DNA from: CAYHWW01 sp964360145
Lineage (GTDB): Bacteria; Bdellovibrionota; UBA1018; CAYHWW01
Direction of reading: 5' to 3'
DNA: 22,747 bases
Assembly (NCBI GenBank): GCA_964360145.1
Contig: CAYHWW010000038.1
Location: 1-22,747 of the forward strand
Shown: positions 20,431 through 22,747 of the stretch, piece by piece
Position numbering within the stretch: position 1 is the stretch's first letter
How the letters are laid out: each line of letters begins with the position of its first letter
Notes under the pieces: generated by a model
Seen by the model: only the letters and a program-made list of their open reading frames with translations
Told to the model about the DNA's origin: nothing
Database searches by the model: none
Made by a program: the position numbers and the translations under genes

Positions 20431-21576
20431 ATGATGACAGGCCGGTACGTTGAAACCACGACTGCAGGGGAGATTGTCAGGGCCTTTGTGCCACAGCCCT
20501 TGCCACCCTCTCACTTGATTTTAACTCCCGAAGTTGAAACCTCCTTGCAGAGCGCCATGTCGCGATTATCGGAGCTTCGGGTCGCATCTCATCTCGTACC
20601 CAATCCGGATTTCTTCAACTATGCCTTTGTCCGCAAAGAAGCCGTGCTTTCATCCCAAATCGAAGGCGTCCAGGCGACCCTGACAGACCTCTTCAATTAT
20701 GAGGCTGACCCAGGCCAGAATAGTCCAGACCTGCAGGAAGTCTGCAACTACTTGGATGCCCTGCAGTTCGGAAGGCAGCAGTTATCCGACCCCAAAGGGC
20801 TTCCCCTTTCATTGCGGCTCATTAAGGAAATGCACAAACGCCTGATGCGGGGCGTGAGGGGAGCGGGCAAAAAACCAGGCGACTTCCGGGCATCCCAGAA
20901 CTGGATCGGCGGGACTCGACCGGGCAACGCCCATTTCGTTCCCCCTCCGCCAGCGGAAATGCAGGACTGCCTGAGATCCCTAGAGGGCTACTTGAACGCG
21001 GACAGCAAAGAAGCCGCACTGGTCAAGATCGCCCTCATCCACGTCCAGTTTGAAACCATCCACCCTTTTTTGGACGGCAACGGCAGGCTTGGCCGCTTGC
21101 TGATCGCATTACTTCTGGAATCCTCAGGTCTATTGGACGCACGCCTGCTTTATCTCAGCCTGCACTTCAAACGCCGCCAGCGCGAATACTACGACAGGCT
21201 CAATGGGGTGCGCACGGACGGCAACTGGAATGACTGGCTTCTTTTTTTCCTCGAAGGCGTGTGCGCCATAAGCGATGAAACCATCCAGACATCGCAAAAG
21301 CTATTCCGCCTATTCGACCGGGATCGCAAGCGCCTGCTGTCCTCACCCAAAGCCTTGATTCCGGCCATGCGGGTCTTTGAACTCCTCCCTAGCCACCCTG
21401 TACTCAGCATCAACCAGGTCGTTGAATTCCTCAAGACAACGAAACCAACGGCAGCGAAAGCCGTCGACACACTGGCCGCGCTGGGAATCCTCAAAGAGAC
21501 CACGGGTGCTAAGCGCAACCGCATGTTTGGTTACAAGGCATACCTCGAATTACTCAAATCGGATCATGACATATGA
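20431..21576 (+). CDS. Fic family AMP-transferase with N-terminal inhibitory motif and C-terminal helix-turn-helix
   Basis: Fic proteins transfer AMP or other nucleotide moieties to target proteins. This one has 381 residues in three parts. A Fic_N region carries SSQIEG (Ser74 to Gly79), matching the (S/T)xxxE(G/N) inhibitory helix whose Glu blocks the active site. The Fic core has the full catalytic motif HPFLDGNGRLGR (His211 to Arg222), preceded by ALIHVQFETI. The C-terminal winged-helix-like segment is SINQVVEFLKTTKPTAAKAV followed by DTLAALGIL. All catalytic residues are intact. The gene is preceded by two palindromes that its DNA-binding end may recognise. The 3' end overlaps a short metallopeptidase-like fragment by 11 bases. 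It is commonly seen as mobile cargo. Confidence 0.93.
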   Translation: MMTGRYVETTTAGEIVRAFVPQPLPPSHLILTPEVETSLQSAMSRLSELRVASHLVPNPDFFNYAFVRKEAVLSSQIEGVQATLTDLFNYEADPGQNSPDLQEVCNYLDALQFGRQQLSDPKGLPLSLRLIKEMHKRLMRGVRGAGKKPGDFRASQNWIGGTRPGNAHFVPPPPAEMQDCLRSLEGYLNADSKEAALVKIALIHVQFETIHPFLDGNGRLGRLLIALLLESSGLLDARLLYLSLHFKRRQREYYDRLNGVRTDGNWNDWLLFFLEGVCAISDETIQTSQKLFRLFDRDRKRLLSSPKALIPAMRVFELLPSHPVLSINQVVEFLKTTKPTAAKAVDTLAALGILKETTGAKRNRMFGYKAYLELLKSDHDI

Positions 21577-21730
21577 AAGGCACGTTGTGCTCTACGACCC
21601 TGCCTTCCAGAACGAAGAATACCTAGCGCTGGTACTCGCACATGAACTGGCACATCAGAAGTTCAGCTCATTCACGACTGACCAAAAACTTGACTATGGC
21701 AAAGCCGCCGGTTGGAAAATCACTAATTAA
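21566..21730 (+). pseudogene. Stub of a zinc-metallopeptidase-like protein
   Basis: ATG 21566, inside the last codons of fic, opens a 54-residue frame. It has VVLYDPAFQNEEYLALVLAH and the zinc-site signature HELAH, then QKFSSFTTDQKLDYGKAAGW. The HExxH plus following helix resembles a fragment of a secreted or phage-type peptidase. It lacks any further ligand-containing domain and ends at TAA after GWKITN. Either it is the surviving part of a longer gene interrupted here, or a very small protein coupled to fic. The recombinase-like remnant starts right after it. Confidence 0.45.
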
Positions 21731-21846
21731 TTGGCGAGATCGGCCGCACTCTCGAAGAGAAGGGACTCAAAAATAGACGCGGAAACGTGTCTTGGGACTA
21801 TGTCTGCGTGCGGAACATCTACAAACGGTGGGCGGGGAAGCCATGA
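21730..21846 (+). pseudogene. Remnant of a recombinase-like C-terminus, copy 2
   Basis: The frame IGEIGRTLEEKGLKNRRG, then NVSWDYVCVRNIYKRW and AGKP, ends at TGA 21844-21846. There is no start codon or upstream domain in frame (TAA at 21724). The pattern IxxxLxxxGxxxRxGxxW....VRxI resembles the last helix-turn-helix of serine-recombinase-type proteins. It is homologous to the remnant at 18962-19033, so the two bracket the 275-codon frame, brnA-like, fic and the peptidase stub. Confidence 0.45.
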
Positions 21847-21886
21847 AGATTTAATACTCAGAGCATGATCGCAATTAAGACAAGCC

Positions 21887-22747
21887 TCAGGGCTGCCACG
21901 GTACAATTTCATAACGCAGAGACGTAATATCCATGCCAATAAGACCGCTGGCAAAAGTAGAGACCTCTTCTAACTCTCGGCCGTGCATCACTGGGGCCAT
22001 GGCTTTTCCTAAACGCTCCCAGACGTCGTTTATGGACTTGGGGTTGAACCCATCCCTCTCAAGAGAGGATTTGATCAGAGATTGCTCGTCGAGGACATTG
22101 ACGCCCTCTTTGGGCAAATCATCCGTTATTGCAGCCAATGTCGGCGAAAGAGCATGGATCAGGTTGGCGCTCTTGGCGATACGAATCTTGATGCCGTCCC
22201 TATAGAAAATAACGCTGTTCCAGGTCTCGCCGTACTCCCGATGGTCCGGATCATAATCGCGAAAGGCTACGTAGATCCGCCGCCAACGATGGGCGGGCAA
22301 TTCCACAGGGCCGTCTGCGATGTTGTCGTTTAATAAGATCTTGGGCGGCGTATCCAAGACACTCTGGAGCTGGGCGCCTTCTCGCTCAAATAGCGAAATA
22401 GCTTCTTCTATCGAGATCTCGCGCTCTCGACGACGAGTGGTCTCAAAATAGCCCTCAAAGGCTTCAACAACGCGAGCGCGACCACTGAAGAGTGCGAGGG
22501 CCGCTCGTGCCTGGGTAACGGTCAACGGCGCACCGGTTTCCACGGTGTACCAGACCTCATTAACGTGGGGACGACCAGCCTCAGCCTCTCTGTGGTCGCG
22601 CCGAAGCTTCAGGTTGATCTTATTGGCGTTGAGAACCACCATCCACTCCTTAGGTTGCAGCTCATAGGATTTGCGTATGAGCTGCGAAGTGGGGTTACGA
22701 ACCGCAGCGCCTAAGGCAGTGGGGCAATGATCGAGCTCCACAAAAAG
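21887..22747 (-). CDS. Unrecognised protein, 5' end beyond the window
   Basis: This is an open frame of about 286 codons on the minus strand that reaches the window edge. An in-frame GTG at 22741 could be a start, but there is too little sequence to judge. The protein has no obvious signal or membrane segment in what is visible. Notable stretches are basic and charged (KINLKLRRDHREAEAGRPHV and ETTRRREREISIEEAISLFE), then RWRRIYVAFRDYDPDHREYG, and it ends LRYEIVPWQP. I recognise no domain. It lies just outside the second recombinase remnant and may be either accessory or the resumption of the chromosome. Confidence 0.6.
   Translation of the reverse strand, partial: LFVELDHCPTALGAAVRNPTSQLIRKSYELQPKEWMVVLNANKINLKLRRDHREAEAGRPHVNEVWYTVETGAPLTVTQARAALALFSGRARVVEAFEGYFETTRRREREISIEEAISLFEREGAQLQSVLDTPPKILLNDNIADGPVELPAHRWRRIYVAFRDYDPDHREYGETWNSVIFYRDGIKIRIAKSANLIHALSPTLAAITDDLPKEGVNVLDEQSLIKSSLERDGFNPKSINDVWERLGKAMAPVMHGRELEEVSTFASGLIGMDITSLRYEIVPWQP

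Overview
The window looks like chromosomal DNA from a moderately GC-rich Gram-negative bacterium. It has an outer-membrane tethering set (Pal and a CpoB/YbgF-type lipoprotein), several lipobox signal peptides and the housekeeping genes tsaD, rsmA, smpB and rpoZ. Matrixin-type secreted proteases, a soluble FIST/histidine-kinase pair, a metallophosphatase fused to multihaem c-type motifs and a RAYT-like transposase fit a predatory or deltaproteobacterial-type lineage such as Bdellovibrionota. That placement is inferred from gene content only; no marker gene was aligned.

Layout. 1-2230 (minus): a FIST-domain sensor overlapping a soluble histidine kinase. 2422-2862 (minus): an SSB protein, divergent from the envelope cluster. 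2989-6351 (plus): Pal, a DUF4398-type lipoprotein, a CpoB-like TPR lipoprotein, and a metallophosphatase with four CxxCH haem sites. Two of these lipoproteins have no ATG, GTG or TTG ahead of their lipobox. 6417-7814: a secreted caspase-like protein. 8003-9912: tsaD-rsmA with a 4-bp overlap. 9924-10569 (minus): a broken secreted-protein gene. 10702-11313 (minus): a RAYT/Y1-type transposase with a long inverted repeat in its upstream flank. 11632-14831: a DUF502 membrane protein, smpB, a long-chain acyl-CoA ligase and rpoZ. 14963-15927 (minus): a small lipoprotein and an AMIN-like secreted protein. 15937-18530 (minus): a matrixin protease translationally coupled to a secreted partner. 18642-18717: tRNA-Lys(CTT).

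From the tRNA onward (about 18,700-21,850) the DNA looks like a small accessory island. It holds a duplicated tRNA 3' end, a run of hairpins, two degraded copies of the same recombinase-like C-terminus, an orphan BrnA-type antitoxin with an AT-rich palindromic operator, a Fic protein with palindromic operators, and a stub of a putative metallopeptidase. An unrecognised gene runs off the right edge.

The most unusual feature is a repeat family with three copies (about 25-111, 7800-7927, 14829-14954). An 87-88 bp core bounded by CATCTG is enclosed by long inverted arms. The arms differ between loci yet stay self-complementary, and each copy begins at or within a few codons of the stop of the preceding gene. 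An inner hairpin shows a compensatory base-pair change. The nearby RAYT-like transposase is a candidate, unproven, mobiliser.
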